64,000 bases of DNA from Heyndrickxia sp050281185 (GCF_050281185.1 NZ_JBNNWS010000017.1:68271-132270); one strand, 5' to 3'. Counted from the stretch's first letter, positions 1 through 9,733 are shown. Notes: generated from the sequence alone by a model not told the origin. A program made the numbers and translations.

Positions 1-122
1 GTTTCATGTTTTGGCTAGGTGTTGATTCACCTTATGGTTTACACCATGCAAAATTACAACCAAAGGAAGAAGCAATTGATTTTTCTATATCAGTTATAAC
101 GGATTATATTGAAACATTGTAG
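1..122 (+). CDS. dapL: N-acetyldiaminopimelate deacetylase (3' end only)
   Basis: Only the last 39 codons are inside the window; the frame is open from base 3 to the TAG at 120-122. The tail reads FMFWLGVDSPYGLHHAKL and then about 20 ordinary residues. This matches my recollection of the C-terminus of M20-family amidohydrolases of the YkuR type, which deacetylate N-acetyl-LL-diaminopimelate in lysine and peptidoglycan precursor synthesis. In B. subtilis ykuR lies just before ykuS-ykuT-ykuU-ykuV, and ykuT/U/V homologues lie downstream here, which supports the call. Other M20 peptidases share this motif, so the exact substrate is inferred from context. Confidence 0.7.
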   Translation, partial: FMFWLGVDSPYGLHHAKLQPKEEAIDFSISVITDYIETL

Positions 123-128
123 GGTATT

Positions 129-161
129 AGCCTCAAATCGAAACGATTTGGGCTTTTTTTT
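129..161 (+). terminator. Intrinsic terminator of dapL
   Basis: The arms CAAATCG and CGATTTG pair around AAA, extended by GCC/GGC with one bulged base, and a run of T follows. It lies 8 bases after the dapL stop and separates that gene from the accessory block. Confidence 0.85.
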
Positions 162-335
162 GTGGGAAATATTTAATTTTTCGGAATGTAATGTAAAATA
201 GATGGTAGAAAATTAAAATTTTTATAAAATTTATGTAGTAATTATTAAAAATATTACGTCTATAAAAATAATAGGCTTATAAAAAACTTTTAGAAAATTA
301 GACGTCTAAATAGAGAGAGAATTAGGGGGCAAATA

Positions 336-2723
336 ATGAAACTACTAAAAAAGTGGACACTATTCGTAGCAATGATCATCATCTTTCCAATATTGATCGT
401 AAAACCGATATATGCGAAAGAATCCATTCAAATTAAGGTAGAAGCCGGAATAAATGGCAGCTTAAAAAGTGAAAGAGGATTTCCCGTTTATATCACTATA
501 AAAAATAACGGTGAAGATTTTAAAGGAGATTTACTTATTGATTTTGCAGCATCCTATAATTCTTCTGGAAGTAAAGCTATACATGTGGAATTGCCAGCAG
601 GCATGACAAAGAAATTCGTTGTATCGGTCCCAGGTTTATTAGAAGATATTGGTTATGATTTTACTAAAAAACCTATCGTACATCTATATAAAGGAAGCTG
701 GAAAAATGGTGATGAAGTGAAAGGAAGCGGCAGTTTGACATTTAGTCCTAAATTCGCTCCGCAAACTGAAAAATCAATTGGGATTTTAAGTGAAAACCCG
801 GATAGATTAAAAGAATTAAAGACAATTCAACCGAATTTTGAAGAAGTAGGAGTCTATACGCTTTCAAAGAGTACGATACCTCCTGATGCTTTAGGACTCG
901 AGTTGTTTGACTATATCTTTGTCGATGAATATGCGGTTACTCAACTCGATGAATCTCAGCAAAGAGCTATTCAGGATTGGATTAAAAATGGTGGTGTTTT
1001 GATCAGTGGAGCTACACCAAATGGCCTGCAATCTTTCGGAATATTAAAAGATGATATGCCGATGAATTTAAGCAAGGAGACAAAAATTAAAAACCTTTCT
1101 TTTTTAGAAGTGAATAAAAACAAGAAGCCTCCTTTCAACGAATTACCTGTGTTTACTGGGGAATTAAAAGATCAAACAAATATCATTACAAAGGTAGATA
1201 ACATTCCTCTTATTGTAAATAAAAAAGTAGGGAACGGAGAAATCTGGCAAACTGCATTTTCTTTAGGTGATGAACCTCTATCTACATGGCAAGGTTACCA
1301 TAATTGGTTAGGTTTCCTTTTGACCCAGGCTAAAAGCTCACAACCAAAAAGTATGTTTAATAGCGGAGGTGGATTTTTCGACTCGATTTATTATGAATTT
1401 GCAGAAGTAAACGAGTTATTTCCTTCGTCGCAATTTTCAATAGGGACTACTGTAATGATTTTAGTTTGCTATTTTCTTTTAATTGTACCGATTTTGTATT
1501 TTGTTCTTAAGAAATTAGATAAACGAGAGCATTCTTGGTGGATAATTCCAGTTATTTCAATAGTTGTATCGATGGGGATATTTTTTACTGGAGCAAAGGA
1601 TCGAATCTCTAAACCGCAAATCAATCAAATGGGAACTTTTGAGGCGAATGGAAATGGTCAATTATTTGGTCTGTTTGGTACATCCCTAATGTCGAATAAG
1701 GGAGGAGATTATGTTTTTTCCTTTCCTAAAGGACAATTTAATGCAATTCCAATTAATGGTAGGCGGTTGAAAACAGATAACCAGACGGTTATTGAAAATA
1801 AGCTCAATACAGATCAATTTAACTTTAACAATGTAGAATATTGGTCAACCAGATCATTACTAGGTTTTGTTAATGTTCAAATTGATGGGGAATTTTTGAT
1901 TAATTTATCTTTAAACAATCAAAAGCTAGTGGGAAAAATAGAAAATCAATTTCCATATGATTTTGAAAAGGTTTATATCTGGACAGGTGATCAAACATAT
2001 TCCTTAGGAAAACTGAAAAAAGGAGAATCAGTAACTGTTAATGAAAAAATGAATGAACCATATCTTAGTGCACCAATATATTCTGATATTTCAGGAGGAT
2101 ATTCTCAAATCAATAATGTAAGGGATATCAGTAAGATGAAAATGGAACGATTGGAAGGGATGGCTGGATTATTATCGCAAAACTATAATAAGGAAAATCA
2201 ACCAGTTATTTATGGTATTACATCAAGCCCTGTTGTTCAAACAAAATTAGAAAACAAAACAGCGAAAATAAACAATCTTTCATTAATTTATCAGCCTTTT
2301 ACGATTGGTGGAAATATTAACGGACCTTTTACACTTAACCAAAATTCCATCCGTATGAGTGTTTCTGTTATTAAAGGAAATATAATGGAAGGAAAAACTG
2401 GAAAAGGGAATGATATGATGTTAGATGATGGTGAATATGAAATCACCTATCAGCTGCCACAGCAAATGAATGTAGAAAAGACGATTATTCAAGAGTTTAA
2501 AATTCAATTAGAAGAGAACAGATTAGTTGATTATAGCATTTATGATTTCTCTAAGGGGAAATATGTTTCTTTAAATCAGAAAAATAAAGTCATCATTTTT
2601 GATAATACACCTGACAGATATTACTCAAATGGAAATTTCAAAATTAAATTAACAAAAACTGCTCAAGGCGACCCCCATGTTAATCTGCCTGAATTTACAG
2701 TGAAAGGTGAGGTACGTCCATGA
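336..2723 (+). CDS. Large membrane-anchored envelope protein with glutamine-amidotransferase-like region, first gene of MoxR/VWA/ABC block
   Basis: This 795-residue protein starts with a Lys-rich signal peptide (hydrophobic about 8-27, with an AKES-like cleavage region). An extracellular beta-rich region follows. At about 180-230 there is a segment of the type LFDYIFVDEY...DWIKNGGVLISGATP, which resembles the ThuA/class I glutamine-amidotransferase-like fold found in other VWA/BatA-associated proteins; no catalytic Cys is evident there. Two membrane helices lie at about 370-391 and 399-419, with a long beta-rich region after them. The start has a clear RBS (AGGGGG). The gene overlaps the next ATPase gene by four bases (ATGA), so the two are probably translationally coupled. 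Function is unknown; I infer it is the exposed partner of the ABC-2 pair. Confidence 0.75.
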   Translation: MKLLKKWTLFVAMIIIFPILIVKPIYAKESIQIKVEAGINGSLKSERGFPVYITIKNNGEDFKGDLLIDFAASYNSSGSKAIHVELPAGMTKKFVVSVPGLLEDIGYDFTKKPIVHLYKGSWKNGDEVKGSGSLTFSPKFAPQTEKSIGILSENPDRLKELKTIQPNFEEVGVYTLSKSTIPPDALGLELFDYIFVDEYAVTQLDESQQRAIQDWIKNGGVLISGATPNGLQSFGILKDDMPMNLSKETKIKNLSFLEVNKNKKPPFNELPVFTGELKDQTNIITKVDNIPLIVNKKVGNGEIWQTAFSLGDEPLSTWQGYHNWLGFLLTQAKSSQPKSMFNSGGGFFDSIYYEFAEVNELFPSSQFSIGTTVMILVCYFLLIVPILYFVLKKLDKREHSWWIIPVISIVVSMGIFFTGAKDRISKPQINQMGTFEANGNGQLFGLFGTSLMSNKGGDYVFSFPKGQFNAIPINGRRLKTDNQTVIENKLNTDQFNFNNVEYWSTRSLLGFVNVQIDGEFLINLSLNNQKLVGKIENQFPYDFEKVYIWTGDQTYSLGKLKKGESVTVNEKMNEPYLSAPIYSDISGGYSQINNVRDISKMKMERLEGMAGLLSQNYNKENQPVIYGITSSPVVQTKLENKTAKINNLSLIYQPFTIGGNINGPFTLNQNSIRMSVSVIKGNIMEGKTGKGNDMMLDDGEYEITYQLPQQMNVEKTIIQEFKIQLEENRLVDYSIYDFSKGKYVSLNQKNKVIIFDNTPDRYYSNGNFKIKLTKTAQGDPHVNLPEFTVKGEVRP

Positions 2724-3655
2724 TCGAAATAACTGGCTTAACAAAAAAATACGGATCATTTACTGCTTTAGATTCTCTAAACTTAAATATTGATAAAGGG
2801 ACGGTATTTGGATTTGTCGGTCAAAATGGAGCCGGTAAATCTACCACGTTCTCAATTTTAGCTACATTGCTGGCACCTACTTCAGGAACAGCTTATGTTA
2901 ATGGATTTAATATTTCCATTGAGCCAAAACAAGTGCGAAAACAAATAGGTTATATGCCAGACTTTTTTGGTGTTTATGATCACTTAAAAGCTGAGGAATA
3001 TCTTGATTTCTATGGTTCGAGCTATGGAATAGAGGCTAATAAAAGAAAACAGCTCATTCCTCAATTACTTGAGCTTGTCAACTTATCTCATAAGCGTGAT
3101 TCTTACGTAGATGTGCTTTCGCGGGGCATGAAGCAAAGACTATGCTTGGCAAGATCGCTGATACATGATCCAGAAGTGTTAATCTTGGATGAGCCAGCTT
3201 CAGGTTTAGATCCAAGGGCAAGGGTTGAAATGAGGGAAATATTGAAAGAATTAAAGACAATGGGGAAAACGATCTTGATTTCTTCACATATTTTACCGGA
3301 ATTAGCAGAGATGTGTGATGAAATCGGGGTTATAGATAATGGAAAGTTAGTGGCTCATGGTTCTGTAGCTGAAATCCAAAAACAATTGCAAGCAGAAAAA
3401 ATGATTGTTGTTAAGGTTTTCAATAATCGAAAAAAAGCGGTTCAATATTTTGAAGATCAGCCAAATGTTTCACAGATGGATCTTTTAGAGGATGATGAGT
3501 CTTTCCAATTTGTATTTAATGGCGATTCAGAGGAACAGTGGCATCTATTAAAAGAAGCTATTTTGCAAGATATCCAGATTGTAAGCTTTAAAGAATTTGA
3601 AACGAATTTAGAAGATGTATTTATGGAGATTACGAAAGGAGTGGAACTAGTATGA
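2720..3655 (+). CDS. ABC transporter ATP-binding protein (ABC-2 type)
   Basis: This 311-residue protein is a single nucleotide-binding domain with a C-terminal extension of about 90 residues. Walker A GQNGAGKST is at 34-42. The signature (LSRGMKQRL) is near 133-141, Walker B with its catalytic Glu (VLILDEPASGLD) follows, and the H-loop reads ISSHIL. The signature LSRGM departs from LSGGQ in a way common among ABC-2 drug/polymer exporters of the CcmA/NatA group. It overlaps the genes on both sides by four bases, so it is expected to energise the adjacent permease. Substrate is unknown. The C-terminal tail probably contacts the permease or is regulatory. Confidence 0.92.
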   Translation: MIEITGLTKKYGSFTALDSLNLNIDKGTVFGFVGQNGAGKSTTFSILATLLAPTSGTAYVNGFNISIEPKQVRKQIGYMPDFFGVYDHLKAEEYLDFYGSSYGIEANKRKQLIPQLLELVNLSHKRDSYVDVLSRGMKQRLCLARSLIHDPEVLILDEPASGLDPRARVEMREILKELKTMGKTILISSHILPELAEMCDEIGVIDNGKLVAHGSVAEIQKQLQAEKMIVVKVFNNRKKAVQYFEDQPNVSQMDLLEDDESFQFVFNGDSEEQWHLLKEAILQDIQIVSFKEFETNLEDVFMEITKGVELV

Positions 3656-4500
3656 AACAGTTTTTAATTAACCCTGTATTAAATAAAGAATTTAAATTAA
3701 GGTTTCGCTCCTTTAAAACCTTTATCGGTCTCGTTGCCTATTTGTTAGCAATCGGTTTGATTGTCATTGGCTTTATTTTTATGATGACAGAGTTTAGAAG
3801 GGTCGGTTTTTTCCGTCCAGAAGAAAGTAGATCATTGTTTACTATGCTTTCATTTTTACAACTTGCACTAATATTATTTATCACCCCTGGTTTAACTGCA
3901 GGAGTGATCAGCGGAGAAAGAGAAAGGCAAACATTGAACATTTTGTTAACAACTGTTCAAAGCTCGACAAGTATTATTCTGAGCAAGTTGTTTTCATCTT
4001 TTTCGTATTTACTATTACTAATTATCTCAAGCTTACCAATATATAGTGTGGTTTTCTTATTTGGCGGAGTATCTCCTATGACATTGATCTCTGTTTTTGG
4101 ATTTTATTTATTTACTATCATTGCATTTGCAAGCTTGGGTGTTTTATTTTCAACGATAATAAGGAAAACAATTGTATCTATGGTGACTACCTATGGAGTC
4201 ACATTACTGTTAGCAGGTGGAACCGCTTTTTTCTTTCTCATTGTCATGCGTTTCACCCAAATGCAGATGCAGGGCGTTCCAACAACGAATCCAACAGGCT
4301 ATTTTCTAGCGATGCTAAATCCACCTATTGTATTAGGAGGAATTCTTACACCTGAGATTTCAGAAGAGATGTATCGGACAACAGGAATCCACTTCCCGTT
4401 ATGGGTTAGTTATATTATCTTTTATTCAATTCTAACTTTGATCGTTTTATTGATAAGTATTTGTAAGCTTCGCCCAAATATGAAACCGAAAAATAGGTGA
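3652..4500 (+). CDS. ABC-2 type transporter permease
   Basis: This 282-residue protein has about six membrane segments (near 25-45, 65-90, 110-135, 142-168, 175-200 and 250-272). The motif GxISGERERQTLNILLTT after the second helix is characteristic of ABC-2 permeases of the gliding/NosY/DUF families. It is encoded with a four-base overlap after the ATPase gene, so the two form a half-transporter that probably dimerises. The end of the gene supplies AGGTGA, which serves as RBS for the next gene. The substrate cannot be read from the sequence. Its linkage to MoxR and VWA proteins suggests a role at the envelope rather than nutrient uptake. Confidence 0.9.
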   Translation: MKQFLINPVLNKEFKLRFRSFKTFIGLVAYLLAIGLIVIGFIFMMTEFRRVGFFRPEESRSLFTMLSFLQLALILFITPGLTAGVISGERERQTLNILLTTVQSSTSIILSKLFSSFSYLLLLIISSLPIYSVVFLFGGVSPMTLISVFGFYLFTIIAFASLGVLFSTIIRKTIVSMVTTYGVTLLLAGGTAFFFLIVMRFTQMQMQGVPTTNPTGYFLAMLNPPIVLGGILTPEISEEMYRTTGIHFPLWVSYIIFYSILTLIVLLISICKLRPNMKPKNR

Positions 4501-4505
4501 TCACG

Positions 4506-6059
4506 ATGGATGCGAAAAAACAATTTTATCAATTAATAAAAGGTGTTCAAAAGCAGCTATGGTTTGAACATTTTTTAAAGAGCTTACAAATTTTGTTCAT
4601 GGTAACAGGTGTATTTTCAATCGTATTATCTTTGCTGGGGCGTTGGATAGTGATTCCGTATATTGAAAGGCCATTGATTATAGGGATCATAGTTATATTT
4701 ATCCTAATCTCTTATTTATTTTATAAAAATAGGCCCGGGAGGAAACAGTCAGCAGAGATTTACGATGAATATGTTAAAGATGACCGTGTGAAAACAGCTC
4801 TTTCTTTTATTGAATACGATGGGGATGTATATCAATTACAAAGAGAAGATGCCTTACAGTATATGAAAAAAGAAAGAAGTAATGTCCTGCAAAGAAAGAA
4901 AAAATGGCTTCATTATCGATTGATTATCATGGCGATCCTATTATGGGGCGGGATGATTTTATCAGAAAGCATTCCTAACGAAACAATGAAAATGGCAAAG
5001 AATAAGGAAAAGGAAATCGAGTTAGTCAAGAAAACAGAAGAAAAAATTAATCAATTGATAAAGAAAGAAAAAAACGAATCGACGAAAAAAAACTTAAAAA
5101 AAATGAAGCAAGACTTAAAAAAATTAAAAAAGGCTGATGATGCTTTAAAAAAATTAGCTAAAGAATATAATCAGCTTGAATTAAAAACATTAAAAGCAAA
5201 AGAAAAACAACAGCCATTGAGAAATTTTGCAAAAATATTAGAGGAAATTAAGTTAAATGATTTAGCTAAAGCAATTGAAAATAAAGATACAAAAAAAATC
5301 GAGGAACAAATAAAAAAAATGAAAGATGGTTGGTCACAGTTAACCGACCAGCAAAAGAAAGCTTTAAGTCAGCTGCAAAATGGAGAAAATCCATTATCAA
5401 AAGAACAGTTGTCACAACTGGAACAGAAAATTAACGATGCTATAAATATGGAAAATCAATTGAAAAATTTAGAAATTGCCCAAGACAACTTAAAAAATAT
5501 TACTCAAGAATTACAAAAGAATATGATAGAAGATGGAATGCAAATTAGTGATCAATTAGCTTTTTCGGATCAATCTCAACAATTAATTAATGGAGAAAAT
5601 CAATCAAATCAAAATCATTCAAATGGAAATAAATCTGGAAATAATCAAGGAAAGGGTCCAGGCCAAGGACCAGGACAAAGCCAAGGCAAAAGTCAAGGTC
5701 AAGGAAAAGACCAAAGCCAAGGCCAGGGACAAGGTCAAGGACAAGGACAAGGACAAGGTCAAGGCAATGGCCAGGGTCCTGGAGCTGGGACTGGTCAAGG
5801 GTCGCGTGATTTTCTAACTATTCCTGAAACGATCGATGGTAAGAATAATATTAAAAAAGATACAGGTACACTAGGTTCTGGTAAAAGTAAAGAGCAATTT
5901 TCGGGAAATGGACCAGTATTAAGGGGTTCAATACGTTCTTATAAAGAGGTGTTTCAACAATATGTAAATGCGTTTCGAAACAGTTCGGATAGAGTAAGGC
6001 TTCCTAATGAATTAGAAACAATTGTTAAACAATACTTTTCAGATTTAAATCCTGACTAA
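4506..6059 (+). CDS. Membrane protein with long coiled coil and Gly/Gln-rich tract (DUF4175-like)
   Basis: I chose ATG 4506 because AGGTGA ends five bases upstream. An in-frame GTG at 4497 has no RBS but would add three residues. From 4506 the protein is 517 residues: membrane helices at about 29-46 and 57-74, a third at about 137-155, then a Lys/Glu-rich coiled coil (about 160-365). A low-complexity region of repeated GQ, SQ and KSQ units follows (about 370-435). The C-terminal 45 residues (SYKEVFQQYVNAFRNS..., ending in IVKQYFSDLNP) resemble the ending of DUF4175-type proteins next to MoxR/DUF58/BatA genes in other phyla, as I recall them. I infer that it is a scaffold linking the ATPase module to the membrane. 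Confidence 0.75.
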   Translation: MDAKKQFYQLIKGVQKQLWFEHFLKSLQILFMVTGVFSIVLSLLGRWIVIPYIERPLIIGIIVIFILISYLFYKNRPGRKQSAEIYDEYVKDDRVKTALSFIEYDGDVYQLQREDALQYMKKERSNVLQRKKKWLHYRLIIMAILLWGGMILSESIPNETMKMAKNKEKEIELVKKTEEKINQLIKKEKNESTKKNLKKMKQDLKKLKKADDALKKLAKEYNQLELKTLKAKEKQQPLRNFAKILEEIKLNDLAKAIENKDTKKIEEQIKKMKDGWSQLTDQQKKALSQLQNGENPLSKEQLSQLEQKINDAINMENQLKNLEIAQDNLKNITQELQKNMIEDGMQISDQLAFSDQSQQLINGENQSNQNHSNGNKSGNNQGKGPGQGPGQSQGKSQGQGKDQSQGQGQGQGQGQGQGQGNGQGPGAGTGQGSRDFLTIPETIDGKNNIKKDTGTLGSGKSKEQFSGNGPVLRGSIRSYKEVFQQYVNAFRNSSDRVRLPNELETIVKQYFSDLNPD

Positions 6060-6071
6060 GAGGTGTAAGAG

Positions 6072-7079
6072 ATGATAGAAAATTCGAAAGAGATAGTCTT
6101 TAAAGAGGCAACTGAGCTGCTTAAGCAAACAAAATCGGAAATACAGTCATTTATTGTTGGTCAATCTGAAGTTATTGATCAAGTGTTATGGACGATATTT
6201 TCAGGTGGTCATGCCTTATTAGAAGGATTGCCAGGGTTAGGTAAGACGATGCTGATCAGAACAATTTCAGAAGTTATTGATTTGTCTTTTTCACGTATTC
6301 AATTTACTCCTGATTTAATGCCCTCAGATATTACAGGTACGATGATTATAGAGCCTAATGAAAGTGGCAAACAGGAATTTGTTTTTCATATGGGACCACT
6401 GTTTTCTAATATTGTTTTGGCAGATGAGATCAATCGTGCGACACCGAAAACTCAAAGTGCACTATTGGAAGCGATGGCAGAAAAAACGATTACGATTTTA
6501 GGTGACACCAAAAAGCTGGAATCTCCATTTTTTGTATTAGCCACTCAAAACCCAATTGATATGGAAGGAACCTATCCTTTGCCTGAAGCCCAAATGGATC
6601 GGTTTATAAGTAAAATTAATGTTGCTTATCCTACTAAAGAAGAACTAAAAGAAATTATTGTAAGGACGACTGGAGTTAAACCGCCGATATTGCGCAAGAT
6701 TATATCTAAATCAGATGTGGTTCATATCCAAAATCTATCTAAAGAAATATTAGTTTCTGAAGAAATATTAGAACTTGCTGTCAATATTATATCTGCTACC
6801 CATCCAAATACAGAGAATGCTCCTGATTCGGTGAATAAATTTGTGCAATATGGCAGTGGTCCACGCGGACTTCAAGGCCTTATTCAAATGGCGAAAACAA
6901 GAGCCTTATTTGCTGGTCGATATCATGTATCTATTGGTGATATAAAGCAAGTCGCCTCACCAGTATTACGACATCGAATACTGCTTAATTTTGAAGGGGA
7001 AGCATCCGGAATTACTCCAGATAATTTGATTCAAGAATGTATTGAAATGGTCCAAAGGGCTGGAGTATATGCTAAATGA
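6072..7079 (+). CDS. MoxR-family AAA+ ATPase
   Basis: This 335-residue protein has Walker A GLPGLGKT at 52-59, Walker B IVLADEIN at 114-121, sensor 1 LATQNP at 156-161 and an arginine-finger region EAQMDRF near 173-178. The AAA lid follows at about 210-320. MoxR ATPases act as chaperones that insert metals or remodel complexes together with VWA proteins. RBS GAGGTG lies before ATG 6072, 12 bases after the preceding stop. The 3' end overlaps the DUF58 gene by four bases. MoxR followed by DUF58 and BatA-type VWA genes is the arrangement known from the Bacteroides aerotolerance operon and related loci. Confidence 0.93.
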   Translation: MIENSKEIVFKEATELLKQTKSEIQSFIVGQSEVIDQVLWTIFSGGHALLEGLPGLGKTMLIRTISEVIDLSFSRIQFTPDLMPSDITGTMIIEPNESGKQEFVFHMGPLFSNIVLADEINRATPKTQSALLEAMAEKTITILGDTKKLESPFFVLATQNPIDMEGTYPLPEAQMDRFISKINVAYPTKEELKEIIVRTTGVKPPILRKIISKSDVVHIQNLSKEILVSEEILELAVNIISATHPNTENAPDSVNKFVQYGSGPRGLQGLIQMAKTRALFAGRYHVSIGDIKQVASPVLRHRILLNFEGEASGITPDNLIQECIEMVQRAGVYAK

Positions 7080-7945
7080 TGATGTTATCACAGGAGCTTT
7101 TAGCCAAGTTAAGAAAAGCAACATTAGTTGTTAAAACTAGAAAAAGAGGAACTCATAAAGGATTGAGACGTTCTCCTAAATTCGGTTCATCATTAGAGTT
7201 TTCTGATTTCAGAGCATATCAACCAGGGGACGATCTAAGGCAAATTGATTGGAATATTTATGGCCGAACCATGAAGCATTATATTAAACGATATTTAGAT
7301 GAACAAGAAATAAAAACTGCTATTTATTTGGATTGTACAGCATCAGTAAACATTATTGAGAGCAAATGGGAGAGAGCAAAACAGATAGCAGCAGCATTCA
7401 CTTATTTAGCTTTGTCAAATGAAGATCAAGTTTCTTTCATACCTGTTGAAACGAAGCAGCCAAGGATTATTCATAAAAAAGGCTCTTTTCATGCAAAAGC
7501 ATCCATTTTCGAAATACTAAACTTACAAGTAAAAAATGAAGGGCTTTCCTTTACAGAATCAATTAAAAGTCATTTCCTGAAGGGTAAGCAGCTAACTATC
7601 ATTATAACAGACGGATTAGAGCCAATCGATCATTATGAAGGGGTACTTGAAAAATTCGCATTTTTAAAAGGAGAAGTTTGGTTCATCCAATTATTAAGCA
7701 GAATTGAAATACATCCAGAATATCATGGAGATATAAAGCTCATTGATAGTGAAACAAGGAACGAAGTAAATGTTAGCATGAAACCCAGGATCATCAGTCA
7801 ATATGAAAAAAAGTTAAATGAACATACAGAAAATCTAAAGCTTCTATGTAAAAGATTGGGTTTTGGGTACCTTTTAGTAGATGATACAAAGACGATTGAT
7901 GAAATTATTCTTAGGGATTGCATCTCCCATGGTTGGATTAGGTGA
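7076..7945 (+). CDS. DUF58 domain protein
   Basis: This 289-residue soluble protein carries the DUF58 hallmark at 41-65 (EFSDFRAYQPGDDLRQIDW, then an Arg shortly after). The C-terminal half has a VWA-like alpha/beta fold (AIYLDCTASVN and TIIITDGLEP). The Asp of the MIDAS-like motif is present, but the DxSxS spacing is altered to DCTAS. Three ATG codons stand in a row at 7076, 7079 and 7082, and any could initiate; the first overlaps the MoxR stop. DUF58 proteins nearly always follow moxR and are presumed partners of the ATPase; their biochemical role is not established. Confidence 0.9.
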   Translation: MMMLSQELLAKLRKATLVVKTRKRGTHKGLRRSPKFGSSLEFSDFRAYQPGDDLRQIDWNIYGRTMKHYIKRYLDEQEIKTAIYLDCTASVNIIESKWERAKQIAAAFTYLALSNEDQVSFIPVETKQPRIIHKKGSFHAKASIFEILNLQVKNEGLSFTESIKSHFLKGKQLTIIITDGLEPIDHYEGVLEKFAFLKGEVWFIQLLSRIEIHPEYHGDIKLIDSETRNEVNVSMKPRIISQYEKKLNEHTENLKLLCKRLGFGYLLVDDTKTIDEIILRDCISHGWIR

Positions 7946-7957
7946 GGTGAAAATACT

Positions 7958-9733
7958 ATGGGTTTAACAAATCCAATCTATTTATTACTTAGCATTTTTA
8001 TTGCCGGAGTCATCATATTTTATCTATTTCGTAAGCAATACGAAAAACAAATTGTCCCATCCAATCTATTTTGGGATCAGGTAATGAATGAATGGCAGGC
8101 TTCACCTTGGATTGAAAAGCTGCAAAGAAATATATTATTATGGATGCAATTAGCGATTTTAACATTATTAATGTTTGCGTTAATTAATCCTTTCTGGCAG
8201 ACAAAAGGGATCGGTAGTGATCATTTAATTATTATTGTAGATACATCAGCCTCAATGTCTGCAATCCATAACGGTCAATCAAGATTCCAATCAGCGAAAA
8301 ATGAATTAATATCGATGATTGATCAAATAAATGGACAAGATGTTACATTAATTTCTGCAGGGAATGACGCAAAAGTAGAGATCAAAAACGAAACGAATCA
8401 ATCACTTTTAAAAGCAAAGATAAATCAGCTTTCTATTTCCTATCAAGCTTGCAATATAGATAAAGCCATCCGTCTAGCAGAGTCTATGGCAGAAAAAAAT
8501 AATTCATCCATCCATATATATTCGGATTCAGTTACAAAAGAATCCATTCCGCAGATTCGTCAAAAGCTCCCAATTCATGTTCATAATATTGGTAGTGAAG
8601 GAACAAATCTATCCCTCCAATCTTTTGGGGTAGCAAAGAGGAATCAAAAGATTGTTGGGGCAGGTTTGATTGAAAATCAGAGCAAAGAAGATCAGCAAGT
8701 GCAATTTCAAATTCGTAATGAAGATAATGTCCTTTTTACAAAAGTGGTTTTAATCCCTGGAGGCAGTCAAAAACTAGTCAATGTTCCATCCTTGCCTCAG
8801 AAGGATTATTATGTTGCATCAATCGATGTAAAGGATGATTATCCTATTGATAATACAAGGACGGCTGTCTATTCACCACCTCTTTCAAAAATATATGCAG
8901 TTGGTGACGTAAATCCATTTTTAATAAAAGGATTCGAGACTATTGGTGTACATGTTACTCAGGTTTCTATGAATGATTGGAAAGAGGAGCCAGAAGACGG
9001 AATTGTTTTAATGGAAGGTGTTCCCTTAACAAAATGGATCAAATCTCCTTCCATGATTATTAATCCAAACAAAGGGAAAGAATCGAATATTAAACATCAG
9101 ATAACGACCAAGGATGATCCCTTACTCCAATATGTCGATTTTGAAAATACTTTTATTCAAAAAGGATCAACGATGAATCAAACTACTTTACAAACCATTG
9201 CCCAAAGTGGTGATGTTCCATTAATTGGAAAGGGTGAACAAAATGGAAAGCGAGTAGTTTGTGTTAATTTTTCAATAGAAGATTCAGACTGGCCTTTAAA
9301 GCCGGGTTTTCCTATATTTTTATATCAATCATTTCAATGGCTTTCTGATCAGCAAAACTTTAAAGGATTTTTTACGCCAGATGAAAAAAAGTGGATGACA
9401 ACCGATACAAATTCAAACTGGAAGATCTATGATGAATCCGGCAAATTTATTCGTTCCTTTCAGCTTGAAAAGGAAAGCTTTGTTGCACCTAATAAGCCAG
9501 GGTTATATCAAATTACAGCAGGGGATCATTCTATGTATATGGCAGTAGTACTTGATGAATCAGAACAATCCATACCAGTAAAGCCTTCTTTTGTTTTGAA
9601 TCAACTAAAACCTGGGGCAAAAGGAAATATTAAATCAACACCATACTCATTTATATGGTTCTGGATAACAATTACAGCATTCATCATATTATTTATTGAA
9701 TGGGAGGTTTATAGACGTGCAAATAGACGTTAA
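7958..9733 (+). CDS. BatA-type membrane protein with VWA domain
   Basis: This 591-residue protein has the BatA N-terminal arrangement: helix about 5-24, a cytosolic loop with W-rich motifs, helix about 58-78. The VWA domain follows, with MIDAS DTSAS at 95-99 and a later GNDAK-type segment. A long extracellular region comes next and a last helix at about 564-582 with an Arg-rich tail. RBS GAGGTGA precedes ATG 7958. VWA domains with a MIDAS bind divalent metal and protein ligands, so this is a likely client-recognition partner of the MoxR ATPase. The gene overlaps the next one by 17 bases if that gene starts at GTG 9717. Confidence 0.88.
   Translation: MGLTNPIYLLLSIFIAGVIIFYLFRKQYEKQIVPSNLFWDQVMNEWQASPWIEKLQRNILLWMQLAILTLLMFALINPFWQTKGIGSDHLIIIVDTSASMSAIHNGQSRFQSAKNELISMIDQINGQDVTLISAGNDAKVEIKNETNQSLLKAKINQLSISYQACNIDKAIRLAESMAEKNNSSIHIYSDSVTKESIPQIRQKLPIHVHNIGSEGTNLSLQSFGVAKRNQKIVGAGLIENQSKEDQQVQFQIRNEDNVLFTKVVLIPGGSQKLVNVPSLPQKDYYVASIDVKDDYPIDNTRTAVYSPPLSKIYAVGDVNPFLIKGFETIGVHVTQVSMNDWKEEPEDGIVLMEGVPLTKWIKSPSMIINPNKGKESNIKHQITTKDDPLLQYVDFENTFIQKGSTMNQTTLQTIAQSGDVPLIGKGEQNGKRVVCVNFSIEDSDWPLKPGFPIFLYQSFQWLSDQQNFKGFFTPDEKKWMTTDTNSNWKIYDESGKFIRSFQLEKESFVAPNKPGLYQITAGDHSMYMAVVLDESEQSIPVKPSFVLNQLKPGAKGNIKSTPYSFIWFWITITAFIILFIEWEVYRRANRR

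Noticed and set aside
5640..5800. Short hexameric direct repeats that might suggest a CRISPR-like or minisatellite array
   Set aside because: They are in-frame codons for Gly-Gln units inside a coding sequence and lack spacers; an alternate Lys-rich frame at 5590-5817 is a by-product.
9696..9716. TTG 9696 as start of the double-VWA gene
   Set aside because: No RBS; it would read through the GGGAGGT that serves GTG 9717.
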